A model generated the notes under the pieces. The model had not been told where the DNA came from and did no database searches. It worked only from the letters and a program-made list of their open reading frames with translations. Below are positions 43,673-56,344 of a stretch of DNA of 64,000 nucleotides, piece by piece. Positions within the stretch are counted from its first letter, which is position 1, and each line of letters opens with the position of its first letter. The position numbers and the translations under genes were made by a program. This stretch comes from Ipomoea triloba (Eukaryota; Streptophyta; Magnoliopsida; Solanales; Convolvulaceae): NCBI RefSeq assembly GCF_003576645.1, contig NC_044917.1:12368530-12432529 (forward strand), in the 5' to 3' direction.

Positions 43673-43674
<2 letters not shown>

Positions 43675-43722
<48 letters not shown>
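43675..43722. repeat. (TA)n microsatellite
   Basis: Uninterrupted AT dinucleotides. Confidence 0.95.
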
Positions 43723-43728
<6 letters not shown>

Positions 43729-44099
43729 CAGAAGTGCTTAGCTTTCCCGCTCATTTTAGTCCAAAATTTTTGAAATAGTCAACATAAATAGCATTCAAAT
43801 AGAACTATAATTAATAAATTAAAGTAGTTAATTCCGTGCACCGCCATACAATTCAAATTGAACTATAATCTATATATAATTAAACTACTTAATTCTGTGC
43901 ACCGCCAGTCATTTTTGAATATAATTAAAGTAATTTGAATGCTATTGCTATCATTTTACTATTTAGTATTTTAATTACTTTAATTATATTTTATTTATAT
44001 TAAAAAATATGCTGAATTAAACGGTATGAAATATTTTCTTCAAATTACTATATGATGTATATTATAATATTCCAAAAAATATTACTAATATTATATTAA

Positions 44100-45056
44100 T
44101 GTACGTAATTAAATTCTTCTCATGATGATATTTTTTTAAAAAAAATTCAACAATCAAGTTATTATATGATATATATTATAGTATTCAAAAAAAATATTAT
44201 AATGCTGAAATAAACGGTATGAAATATTTTATTCAAATTACTATATGATGTATATTATAATATTCCAAAAAAATTACTATATTATGTTCATGTACGTAAT
44301 TAAATTCCTCTCATGATGATATTTAAAAAAAAAAATTCAACAATCAAGTTACTATATGATGTATATTATAGTATTCCAAAAAAATATTACTATATTATGT
44401 TAATATACGTAATTAAATTCATCTCATGATAATATTCAAAAAGAAAATAAAATTCCAACAATCAAATTACTATGTGATGTATATCATAATTAAATTCCTC
44501 TCATGATGATATTCAAAAAAAAATTCCAACAATCAAATTACTATATGATGTATATTATAGTATTCCAAAAAAATATTACTATATTATGTTAATGTACGTA
44601 ATTAAATTCCTCTCATGATAATATTCAAAACAAAATAAAATTCCAACAATCAAATTACTATGTGATGTATATTATAGTATTAAAAAATATTATTATATTA
44701 TGCTAATGTACGTAATTAAATTCCCCTCATGATAATATTCAAAAGAAAATAAAATTTCAACAATCAAATTACTATATGATGTATATCATAGTATTAAAAA
44801 AAAAATATTACTATATTATGTTAATGACGTAATTAAATTCCCCTCATGATAATATTAAAAAAAAAATCCAACAATCAAATTACTATGTGATGCATATTGT
44901 AGTATTAAAAAAATATTACTATATTATGTTAATGTACGTAATTAAATTCCACTCATGATAATATTCAAAAAAAAATTCCAACAATCAAATTACTATATGA
45001 TGTATATTATTGTATTAAAAAAATGACTATATTATGTTAATGTACGTAATTAAATG
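44100..45056 (+). repeat. ~110 bp tandem satellite, about nine copies
   Basis: Each unit contains gtacgtaattaaattc, ctcatgat(g/a)atattc, caacaatcaaattactat, atgatgtatattatagtatt and atattactatattatgttaa. Units differ by small indels in A-runs; one is shortened near 44485. Confidence 0.92.
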
Positions 45057-45417
45057 CTATTCAATTATACGGTTGCGTGTTTGTAGGTTATATATAGATT
45101 TATATATTTCTTAATTTATTTATTTAAAAATTTGAAATCAATGAACATAGTATTACAATACTTAACAAATCTAAATCATAGTACCTTCAATATTTTATTT
45201 CAATTTAGTAATTGAGGAATACGGCAAGCTATAAATAATAACATTCCTTATCATTCCTTATTTATGTACATATATTAACAAAATATTCAAAGAATGATTC
45301 CATTCCTTAAGAAAGGAAAAGTAATGGAATATTTTATACACGGAAATTAACATATATTAACAAAATAGAATATAGAATATTAGTATATAGAATATTATTT
45401 CCATTAGTATATATAAT

Positions 45418-45420
<3 letters not shown>

Positions 45421-45470
<50 letters not shown>

Positions 45471-45742
45471 NNNNNNNNNNNNNNNNNNNNNNNNNNNNNN
45501 NNNNNNNNNNNNNNNNNNNNNNNNNNNNNNNNNNNNNNNNNNNNNNNNNNNNNNNNNNNNNNNNNNNNNNNNNNNNNNNNNNNNNNNNNNNNNNNNNNNN
45601 NNNNNNNNNNNNNNNNNNNNNNNNNNNNNNNNNNNNNNNNNNNNNNNNNNNNNNNNNNNNNNNNNNNNNNNNNNNNNNNNNNNNNNNNNNNNNNNNNNNN
45701 NNNNNNNNNNNNNNNNNNNNNNNNNNNNNNNNNNNNNNNNNN
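45421..45742. other. (TA)n tract and assembly gap (272 N)
   Basis: N from 45471 to 45742, directly after 50 bases of (TA)n. Confidence 0.99.
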
Positions 45743-46516
45743 TATGTTAGTTATACATTAGCATATTCACATATAAATGTATATATATATTCATCAAATT
45801 TTTTTTTTTTTTTTTTTTTTTTGTAATTTAGGGTACGTGTATACATGCATCCATAAAAAAGGGTCAAGTTGATGAATTTAAAAAAATCTTTTCTGAGGGT
45901 CATATCTACTCCATTAAAAATTTTATTGTTGCAACAAATGACATGAGATATAAAACTACGCATCACAAATACAAGATCAAGTTCATGCATTCTACCATAG
46001 TCTTCCAGTATAATAACAACGATTTTCCAAACATGACATACATGTTGAAAGCTTTTGATCAACTTGGTCCTGCCGAAGTTAATATTTTATATAGAATTGA
46101 AATTAACATTTATTATTTTAAGTCTATTAAATTAATTAAAATTAAATTCTTTATACAAAACTAAATTTTTTTATTTAATTTAATATTTTAATATTATAGA
46201 TATTTTTAAAATTTTTTATTTGTTTTGAATTTCAATTCAAAAAATAATAACATTAAAATAATTTTATTTGGTTCAAGTTTAGCTATATATCTTTTTTTAA
46301 TTCTATAGTTAAATTACGTATGACGATTGAAATAATTCATTTTTAAACATTTCATGCGAATAAAAGTACACTTTGGTGCAAAATGAACCAAAAATAAATC
46401 AAATGCAATCTCATTTTTATTTTTAATTCTATTTTCTATCATTATATTGCTATAAATATAGATCTCTATCCTTTTTAAAGTCTTTAAATATAATATGGTA
46501 ATTTAATGGTAATAGG

Positions 46517-46573
<57 letters not shown>

Positions 46574-47505
46574 TATTAATTTAAATTTCTTTAACTTAAA
46601 TAACTTTTTAACCTTTCCATGCACATATTGGGAAACATTGTTACAGAGTAAAAAATAAAATATATCAATTACAATCTCATTTCTATTTGGTATTTTTTCC
46701 TTCATATATATATTGCTAAAAAGAGAAAATAATGAATATAATACATATATACATATTGAATCATTGTTGCATGTCGAAAGTTCGCGGAAAAAAAAATTGT
46801 TGCATGTCAATTTGTTTGCTTCTAAAAATAACTATGATATTATTACTACTATATATAAATTCCTCCCTACATAAATGATATTGATTTTCATTGTTTAAAA
46901 AATGTGAAAGGTATATATATCATTATCATGACAAATATAAGTATTATTGCATTAATTTAAAAATTTTGTAGTACAAATGCTGTAAACAAATTTATAAAAT
47001 ACCATAAATTATAAAAATTTACAAATTGAAAATAATAGTTATTATTTAAATATTATGAGCCCAAAACAAATTAATTTAGTTTAATAACATAACTGAAGAA
47101 AAACTAACATAAAAATGAACTAATTGAACTAAATTACATTTGCGGAGTTTGAAGAAAATATAATGTTATTGGGTAAATGTCTCACATTTAAATATAATGT
47201 TATTAAATTAATTGAAATTCACATATTTAAGAATGATGCATCGTCTCGAGATCTATCAATTTAAAATGAAGAAGAATAAGAGATAATAGAACTAAAAGAA
47301 AGAAACTTTCAATAAATTAGTTAAAAATATATCATAGATCTATAAATATTGAACCACAAATCCTATTATGGACCTATTATTTAAATGATGATCTAGAGAG
47401 GTTTTGATTGTGCTACACTTATGGGTTGGAAAATATTTAGAAACAAAACTAAATGGTTTCCAAACATCTATTTACTATTTATGATAACAAACAAAAGTTT
47501 AAGGC
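45743..47505. other. AT-rich interior, no gene recognised
   Basis: Contains (TA)n at 46518-46568 and long T-runs. Open frames here are low-complexity. Confidence 0.55.
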
Positions 47506-47509
47506 AAAA

Positions 47510-47653
47510 ACTTGTGTGAAATCGTCTCATGTGTCTCAATCCGTGAGATGTGTCGGATATTTAATTAACGAGGTCAAATGTCTGGTCCATTAATCAAAAG
47601 ATCTGACCCGTCTTACAGATTGAAACCCATGAAACGGTCTCATACTAAGTGTT
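47510..47653. mobile_element. MITE with gtgagacggtctcac-type ends
   Basis: acttgtgtgaaatcgtctca at left; reverse complement of right end acacttagtatgagaccgtt. Shares atctgaccc and taattaacgaggtca motifs with 37711-37870. Confidence 0.65.
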
Positions 47654-48447
47654 ACTCAAAGTTTAAAATATCACCAAAGTAGATTCTAAAACAAAACTCA
47701 GATATCAATGTAAAATTTAAAATAAGAATATTTTTTCATGCAAGCAAAAAATATATATAATACTCCGTATTTATCAATATCTGTATAATAAAAAAATTAT
47801 AAATTTCTCTTTTTATCCATTTATGTAGACATATATTATATTTATAGTATTTTGTATAATATGAAAATATATACACATTTTTTATAGAATTGTGATTACT
47901 GGCATAATTATACACGTTAATTACTACAATGGTTACTTCTTAAAACAAATTATTTTAAAATATGTCCAAACTCATACTCTTACTTTTTTTTTTTTTGAGT
48001 ACAACTCATACTCTAAATTAAAAATTCAAAAATATTTAAAAATTTGTCTAAATATGTAATATAGTTAGGCACTACATTAATCCATATAAATTTAAAAATT
48101 AAATTCTTTTAATTTGTAAATGTAATTTTCTTAATTATAATTAATAAAATATAAAATATAATAAAAAATAAAATTATAAAATTAACAGTGTGTTCATAAA
48201 TATTTATATTTTAAAATACTATTTTTTAATTTCTAAATTTAATTATTTTAATTATAATATATCAATATAAATTATAATTACCGAAATTATATTATAGAAC
48301 TTGCATATATACATATTAATAAATATTATTTGTATATACACTATATTACACAATCATATAAGAAAATGCGTCCGATCAGAGTTTAAAATCACATCTACAA
48401 AATTTTAAATTTACATTTTTTAAATTTCTAAGTAAATTTTCTTTGTT

Positions 48448-48575
48448 TTTTTTTTTTTTGAGTACTACTGACTCTGTTACAATGTAGTATCTGTTCATAG
48501 CTACTTTTTCAACCTACTGAAGCACAACGAGTCAACAGTTGCCTCCACTGAGGCTCGAACCCACTCCACAATAAC
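48448..48575 (-). mobile_element. SINE S2, 5' truncated, 14 bp target duplication
   Basis: Perfect aaattttctttgtt at 48434-48447 and 48576-48589. Minus strand: gtgggttcgagcctcagtgg (box B), gctatgaacagatactacat, aacagagtcagtagtactca and an A-tail. Confidence 0.9.
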
Positions 48576-49034
48576 AAATTTTCTTTGTTATTATTCATAT
48601 TGTTAGAATTATAATATACGAAGTATATGAAATATGATTAGGAATAATTCAATTTAATTATGTAAATTTATCTAAATATGTACATGATTAGAGGTTATAT
48701 TAATCATACAGAATTTTAATTTTGTATGCTACGATAATAGATACTTGACCAAATATATGAAAATTCAACTATATTATTATATTGTACATTTTAATATATT
48801 TTCATTTTAAAACTTTTTTTATTTGAATTCATAATAACAAAATTATTTCTGTGCATCGCGCGGGTAAAACACTAGTTTTATAATAATTGTAACACTATTT
48901 ACATATAACATGTTTATTAAGTTTTAATTATTATTAATTATTTTCAAAAAAAAAATAAAAATTATTACTAACTACCATATTTTGTCGTTGGTATTTATGT
49001 AAGCAATAATATTAAGTTTGATTCTATTTGAGTA

Positions 49035-49659
49035 GGCAAATTATGCTATGTACCCGGGTCCACCTTGCAATATGGACCTAGGTCCAAAACACGCGTCTGA
49101 AATAATGGTGTCGTTAGTTGCACTGTTTCCTTAACCAATAATATTTTTTTTTGTGAATATAGAGTTCAAAAATTGTGAATATAGAGTTCAAAAATTGTAA
49201 ATATAGAATTCAAAAATTGTAAATATAGAATTCTAAAATTATGAATATAGATTCAAAAATTGTGTTATATTGTTGAATATAAAGTTCCGTAATTGTAAAT
49301 ATAGAGTTCTTTAATTGTGAATATAGAGTTATGAAATTGTGAATATAGAGTTATGAAATTGTGAATATATAGGGTTTTATAATTGTGAATATAGAGTTCA
49401 GAATTTATGAATATTGAGTTTTGTAATTTTATATATTGAGATCTAAAATTGTGAATATATTCAGTTCAAAAATTGTGAATATAGAGTTCAAAAATTATGA
49501 ATATAGAGAAACGAATTCTGAAGGCAAACGGCAGGTTAACGGTAAGGAAAGAATCAATTTTTTTTTAAATTCAGACAGCGTCGTTTTGAAGCAAAACGAC
49601 GCTATTTTGGACCAGGGTCCACTTTACAATGTGGACCCGGGTCCATAGCATAACAACTG
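49035..49659. mobile_element. MULE-like minisatellite element
   Basis: Flanks atttgagta (49026-49034) and attttagta (49660-49668), 8 of 9. Ends gcaaattatgctatgtaccc then gggtccacc; right gtggacccgggtccatagca. Interior: about fifteen units of ~22-24 bp (aaaattgtgaatatagagtt) and the cgtcgttttgaagc core near 49570. Confidence 0.8.
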
Positions 49660-51300
49660 ATTTTAGTATTAGATCGTTTTCCATCCATGTTATAGTTTAC
49701 TTGGGCCATTAAAGATCATAGGCATAATTTGAGCGATTAAGTACTATAATTATTGTCCTTGGCCTATTTTGAGCCATTAAGAACAGAAATTATTGTTTTG
49801 ACCATTAATGATTATAACTATTATTTAAGTTGATTATGTTTTTTTAATCTAAGTATGTATAAATAGTTTTCAGGGTTTTAATAATAATATTAATTTTTTT
49901 AATAATAGTAAGTAATATAGTTGGTATATTACTTTTGCAATGGTAATTTGGCTATTACCCTTAATTTTGTCTCCCTAAGAGGCATTATAATTTTGGTTAA
50001 TTATTATGGAGTGATATGAGATTGGCGTTAGGCATCTATTTAATCACAATTTTGCCTTTATTCTAGTTATATTAATTGATATTATTAATTGTTGTTCTTA
50101 AGTTTTCAGGGCTAATATCGTTTATTACCTTTCATAATAATTATTATTTCTTTGTAATCTACTATATTTGGCTCACAGAAAAGATGACATATTTGGTGAT
50201 TATTGTTAATGGTAATTACGTGCTACCAATAACTTTTTACGTACCATTGAGCGCTACATCGAGGTTACTAGCATCGACGAGTCAGCTCAACTCACTATCA
50301 GCAAAAATGGGGAGAATTTTGGAGACTTTCTTCGCCTGCTGTTTGTCTCTACCGTGGAGAGATGCGGTTTACATCATTGAGGTAAACTATTAATTACCAT
50401 ATATTATTATTATTATTGGTAATTAGTGTTATAGTTATAATTAACCGCTATTTTGAAATAGTCACATTTTTATCTTTTAAAATATGGAAACATTAAGAGG
50501 TGTATTACCATAATTTGGTTGTTGTTATTAAGTGTTAACAGTGACTATAATGTTTCTTATCACTGTTAATATTTTAATTAATGATTACATTAATATTATT
50601 ATGGTATTAAGTTATGAGGTGTAATCATGTATAAACTATATAATTGTACAAAAACGATTGACATCGATATCAATTAGTACTTTATATAATTTCACATAAC
50701 ACAAAATATATACAATAATAAATGTACTTTTATTTTAATCTTGCTTATCACTTTTTTATCCAATAAAAGTTGTCAATTATTTTATTGAAAACATTTTTTT
50801 AGATAAAGAGGTATGAGGACGAAACTCAAAATTACGAATTAAAGAATAAATATTAACTTTAATTTTTCCAATTCCAAAATTGATCATTTGAATAAGCAAA
50901 TGTACATCCTAAAAGTGTAAATAAATAATAAAAACACATAATAAATCACTAATTAATCAACTAATAAAATATATACATATATGTATATTAAAAAAATTTC
51001 CTATTAAAATAATATATGCAAATATATTTATGTGGGTGGGGGTGGGTCTCTATTTGCAAATATATTTATGTGGCAATGTTTCAGCTAAGAAAATATTATA
51101 GACATTATTATTTTCTAGACATTAATGTTTTTAGACTTTAAATTGAATATTTGGTGTATTTGCATACTTTTGATTGTTTCATTCATTCAATCATATTAAA
51201 GTGCACAATATTAAATTTAATTGTGCAATCAGAGTTTGTGAGATTTTGGTTTACAAATAATAACATATTCTTTTGTCTTGATATTGTTATAATTTGTAAA
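49660..51300. other. AT-rich; possible decayed LTR/leader, no gene
   Basis: A GC-richer block at 50240-50385 (gctacatcgaggttactagc; ccgtggagagatgcggttta) stands out but shows no recognised motif. Confidence 0.4.
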
Positions 51301-51312
51301 GTCAGTCTATTT

Positions 51313-51740
51313 GCAGTTGTTATGGACCCAGGTCTATGTTCACAATTTCATAACTATATATTCATAATTTCATAACCCCATGTTCACAATTTCATAACTT
51401 CATGTTCACAGTTTTATAATTTCATGTTCACAATTTCATAATTTCATGTTCACAATTTCATAGCTCTACATTCACAATTTCATAACTCTATGTTCACAAT
51501 TTTATAGCTCTATGTTCACAATTTTATAAGTGTATGTTTAACAGTATCAAAACTTTATGTTCAACAGTATAACACAATTTAAATTTTGAATATAGAGTAA
51601 TATTGAATAATGTAATTTTGTATATTGAGATCTAAAATTGTGAATATAGAGTTCTAAAATTGTGAACATAAAGTTCTAAATTTGTGAACATAGAATTCTA
51701 AACTTGTGAACATAGACCCGAATCCATAGCATAATTTGTC
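51313..51740. mobile_element. MULE-like minisatellite element
   Basis: Flanks gtctatttg/gtctatttc (51305-51313, 51741-51749). Ends gttatggacccaggtc and gacccgaatccatagcataa. Interior: inverted arrays of actctatgttcacaatttc units, switching orientation at about 51575. Confidence 0.78.
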
Positions 51741-54660
51741 GTCTATTTCGCATCAATTTGGTTTTATGCATTAAAACATTTTACCATGGGCTTACAGTTT
51801 GAAAATTTTCAAAGTATATATCCATTACATCATTATTCAAAATGTTTGGTTCCTTTTGGTTTGAGCTCATACTAGTGTTTGAATATTAATGTTATATATT
51901 CATGTTAAAATTGTTTTAAGTCATGCAATTTATTTGAATTATGAGTTTAATGTTTAATTTTATGCATATTTTAATATTCTATTTTTTAAATTATGAAATT
52001 TTATTATGCCTTTAGCAATGCATGATTTAGGGAGAAATTATATATTAGTTCCTTATTAAGTTGGACTTATGCTTAAATTTTAGTTGCGGTACCGCCTGAA
52101 TTAAAACACGTTTAATCCGTTAATTTAGTTCACCATTTAAAGCCTTATTTATAGGTGAACCCTACAATTTTTTGTTTATACCCCAAACAGTTATACATTA
52201 AATGTATATGAATCGAGGAGGCATGCTAGTTCTATGGCTCTGGCTTAAAAAGTATCTTGTGCCCCTAGTCCCCTTAAATTGATACTCTATCTAAGGAGTT
52301 GGTATTTAATGATGTTTTGTTTTTTACCAATTTTTCTGGGAGTATATTTGGAATGGTATAATCTGTTTGTTAAAATTTTAAGTATTCATTACCAATGTGA
52401 TTAGATTTCGTTTAATTAAAGAATATTCATAGCATCTTTAATTTATTGAATTCTCCTAAGTTTTTTCGATCTTGGTTAATTAAACTTATTAAAGAATAAC
52501 AACGGCATATATATTCAACTAGCTAAGATTATTAAGTTTCACTCACATTAATAAGATTAGGCAAGGACTTGATAATTATCTAGTGATCGTATAATTTTAG
52601 TTAGTTAGGGAGTAGTCATAACATCCTTAATCAATTAAAATTATATATTAAGTTATTTGCATTGATCACATAAAGTTTTGGACATATGAGTTGTGATTAG
52701 TTGTATGTAATATGATGAAATTCAGCCCACAGGCAATTTCGTTATATTTGTATGATTAATTGAGATAATGAAATACTGAGCCATGATATCATAATTTAGC
52801 CCACATGCAATTATGTATCGGAATGCATGTAGTTTGATAGTTTTATCATTGATGATAGAATAAATCAATTTATTTACTTTGTGGTTATTTGTAAATAATT
52901 TCCAACTCTATCGTGAAGTTTAATTTTATGATGTAACATTAGATCATATTTCTTAATTTACCCATAGGGATTAAGAAAATGAACATGATTTCTTAAGCTT
53001 TACCATAATGGTTGTAATGGATCTTATTAAATAAAACTTTAGCCTACAGACAAGTTTTATGTCACTTAATTTTTCAAGTCATTTGATAATTGTTTCATCA
53101 TAAAATTTCAAGTTAGATCTAATTGAATTAAAATTTTAGCCCACATACAGGTTTTATGTCATTAGATTCTTCTGGCTATCTGGTAATCAAGATATAAAAA
53201 AATATTATCATAAGAGGTTTAATTGAATTTAATAGAATTAAAACTTTAGTTTACAAGCAAGTTTTATATCAATAAATCTCTCAACCCATTGGATAATACT
53301 TTTATCACAGTTTCTTAGAATTTATAAATTTAGCTCAACTATAATTCTAAGTGTCCTGATTTGCATTGGCAAAACATGTATTTAGTTATTTTTCAATGTT
53401 TAACCACATTTAGTAGTCGATCCACGAAGCTTGCTTGGTTCTTTGGACTAAGTATATAGTAAGCTACGTGATATGATATACCTCTTTTGGATTTCAAGAA
53501 TAAAATATATCTTATGAGCTAAATTCCAACTTGGTTTTGGAAGGTGTATTTTGTTTTTAGTATGTCCAATTATGGTGGTAAATTAATGTCCTCATTAGTT
53601 ATCATTTAGTTGAACAATAATTATTGGAACCAAAATTGATTATTTAGTATGCCCAACTAATGGTGGGAATTATATCCTCATTATTTAGTTAGTCAAATCG
53701 ATTATGAGTGTGCATATCATTAATTTCACTGAAGAATAACTTGATCAGCGGGAGTGATCATTTAGAAAAGAAATATCATTAAGATACTCCACTAAAGATT
53801 ATGAATTTAATTGTCTCTGTACATCGCAAATTCAATTGTATGTCAAACAGTAAGTCCAAAAGATTTCACAAGTATTAATTTTGGTTTTGTTCTTATAAAT
53901 TCATAAGTTCAAATTATGGAACATCTGGCTGTGCAACATATTTATTAAAATGTTGTAACAATACTAAAGAGTTTATTAGAACAAAATCATTAATTTGTAG
54001 TACAATGTACTATCATTTAATAAATTATTTAGCAACTAATAGAGGTTTTAGTCTCTTCAAAATTGATCATGAGTTATTTTGAAAGACTCAAGACAATTTT
54101 GTAAGATATATAAATAAGACTCATAATGTTCAGTGCATTTAAAGTGGACCTTGAAGTTATTTGGGGATGTTATGGTGTATGTTTAAAATTACAAATTTTG
54201 GACTTAGAGTTTTAGTTTGTTGTCTAAATTGTTAGAATGCTTTTGCCATTAAACTATCTTTTGACTATTTTAATGAGCGAGAGTAACAGATGTGTGAACT
54301 TAAATCTCTTAGCCGTTAGAGGTAGTGATTAAGTTAAGTTATAAACAAGTCATAGAATATAGTTTGCATTATGCTAACATTAAGAGATCTCTACTACTTA
54401 AGACATGCTTGTACAATTTGGATTGTTTTCTCTTTTCAGTTGCAAATATATTTTATCTTGATAAACATCCCTTAAGGTACCAAGAATAAACATTGGGTTT
54501 GTTCATAAAAGACCTAATTAAGTTGGGAATTAAAATGCATGTGATGCGGTATAGAAGATACTACTCTGTCAAATAGAGGACATGTCCATAATTCATATGT
54601 TTTGTTCTTTGATGAAGGTTGTGCTAGTGCTTATTACACCAATTGGGAAAATGTTGGATT
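51741..54660. other. AT-rich region with diverged leader-like repeats, no gene
   Basis: Phrases of the type tttagcccaca(t/g)gcaa followed by ttttatgtca occur near 52725, 52797, 53040, 53142 and 53247, suggesting an old dispersed or tandem repeat, possibly a retrotransposon leader. No Gag or Pol motif found. Confidence 0.4.
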
Positions 54661-54665
54661 TCTTG

Positions 54666-54667
<2 letters not shown>

Positions 54668-54746
<79 letters not shown>
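54668..54746. repeat. (TA)n microsatellite
   Basis: About 39 AT units. Confidence 0.97.
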
Positions 54747-54748
<2 letters not shown>

Positions 54749-55124
54749 TTAGACCGAATAACTAGAAGTTAATTGTTAGTCAGTCAGATTATGTGCATAT
54801 AATATAAAGCATATATGGCTATATTGATGGAATATATAATATTCATTATATACACTACTAAAAAACAGTCATTTAATGACAGAATATTAGCAGCAGTTTA
54901 TTATAACCGCCGCTAAATAAGTGTTTAGCGGCGGTTATATAAACCCTCACTAACAATAAGCGCTAACTTTCCCTTCTTTTAAAATTTTCCTTGTATAATG
55001 TATATATCCTCCATTCTTAACTGTTAAATCACTAAAATTCAGTCTCTTATCCCGTCTCTCATTCTTCAATCCCTAAAGTCTCTCACTATTCCCCCTCTCT
55101 CATTCTCTTCGCCCAAATGTATGA

Positions 55125-55319
55125 AACATAGCGATTGTAGCAGGGTTCGTCGGCAATTTCTTCGCACTCAGCTCAATCGGCGGATTCGTCGCCGGTCTTT
55201 GTACAGCAGGCCACGGTCATCGCCGTTGTCACCGCTGCGGCCTCCATCGTAGTCATCGTCAAAGGTCGCGGTTGTGCCCTCAGCTCTGATCCTTCTTCAT
55301 TGTTCGCAGGTCCAAGGTA
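55125..55319 (+). pseudogene. Captured exon-like fragment, unidentified
   Basis: GC-rich island in the CACTA element, open in two forward frames (AIVAGFVGNFFALSSIGGF; or QQATVIAVVTAAASIVVIV), ending at a donor-like caag|gtaatt. Hydrophobic; function not recognised. Confidence 0.35.
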
Positions 55320-56248
55320 ATTAAGTGCTATATCATTCATATTTGATATTTTAATTGCAATTATTTGAGTTTTCAATTTTATACAACTACTGCTTTGATC
55401 TTTTTGGGTAGAGAGTGTAAGTATTAATCTGGATATTTGAGGGGAGAAAAGAGGATTTGTGTTAATATTCCTTCAACTTCCAGAAATCAGGCTCTAAGAA
55501 GTGCATAATATTTTTTATGTTTTGTAAAATTAGTCTCAATATGTTCTCTAGTAATAGAACACTAGTTTGCCTGTTACCTGTTTGTGAAAATGCTCTTGAG
55601 GTTAATAACAATGTTGTGGGAAAAAAATAAGGATGATTTCAAGCATGTTCTCTAGTACTGATTTTGCGTTTGTGTAGAGTATTTCATTTTTGTATGACTC
55701 ATTGATTTAATAAAATTTTATTTACATCATTCAGAAAAAAATTGCATTTTTATATGAAGTTAAAGCCAGTAAAAGAATCATGGTTTCTTTGGGTGTGACA
55801 TTTTTGTACTGAATCAGAGAATGCTTAATTATAATTACAATTGGAATGGCTGCTAACAACCTAAAATAATTGGAATAGTCTAATAGATGGAGGGTGAAAT
55901 GCTTGACTAAAATCACAGAAATTTGTTAGTATGCTTAGTTTCACTATTCCATTTATGGGACTAGACTTTTGTGCAGAAAAACTGTGTGTTTCAGACTTTC
56001 AGACCTTATAGGTTTGGGAATGCTTCATATGTGTGACTTATGAAGATTTTCTATAGATAGTAGTTATCTGCTGCCTCTTCGTAAACAACACTAAATCTGT
56101 TTTAGTTCAACATCAGAATCTGAATGTATGAATTATTAACAATTTTTACAGTAATCTTTTGAGTATAATCTCTGTTTTTACACAATCCATCCATTCATGT
56201 AATTCAGAGTTCATCTTAAGATGCATCTAAGCTTTTCTTTGCTACAAG

Positions 56249-56325
56249 CCGGTTCAAGTAGGTTGTTCACCAGTATACAAGATAGAAAGAAAGCTTGGCA
56301 AAGGAGACTTTGGACAAGGAGCTTT
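56249..56325 (+). pseudogene. Captured exon of a casein-kinase-1-like protein kinase
   Basis: VQVGCSPVYKIERKLGKGDF then GQ reproduces the start of the kinase domain of plant casein-kinase-1-like kinases (MLK/EL1 type), including the ATP-binding glycine-rich loop GKGxFGQ. An acceptor-like ctacaag precedes it. Similarity stops after GQ; the rest of the kinase is absent. Host gene fragment carried by the CACTA element. Confidence 0.7.
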
Positions 56326-56344
56326 ATGCGGATATTTAAATTTC

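Larger units (their letters stand above)
43673..48875 (+). mobile_element. Probable Helitron, 5.2 kb, non-autonomous
   Basis: Left end TC followed by (TA)n and attaaaacagaagtgc; right end a GC-rich hairpin gtgcatcgcgcggg (48851-48864) then aaaacaCTAG followed by T. It lies between A (43672) and T (48876), without inverted repeats or duplications. No Rep/helicase frame is visible. Inside are a ~110 bp satellite, a gap, a MITE (47510) and a SINE (48448). That both ends belong to one element is inference. Confidence 0.45.

Noticed and set aside
48842..48880. tRNA or rRNA genes near GC-rich hairpins
   Set aside because: The only tRNA-like signals in the window are box A/B promoters inside SINEs; no cloverleaf could be built at any hairpin.
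55173..55376. 67-codon minus-strand frame in the CACTA element
   Set aside because: Antisense to a captured exon-like island whose donor site reads on the plus strand.
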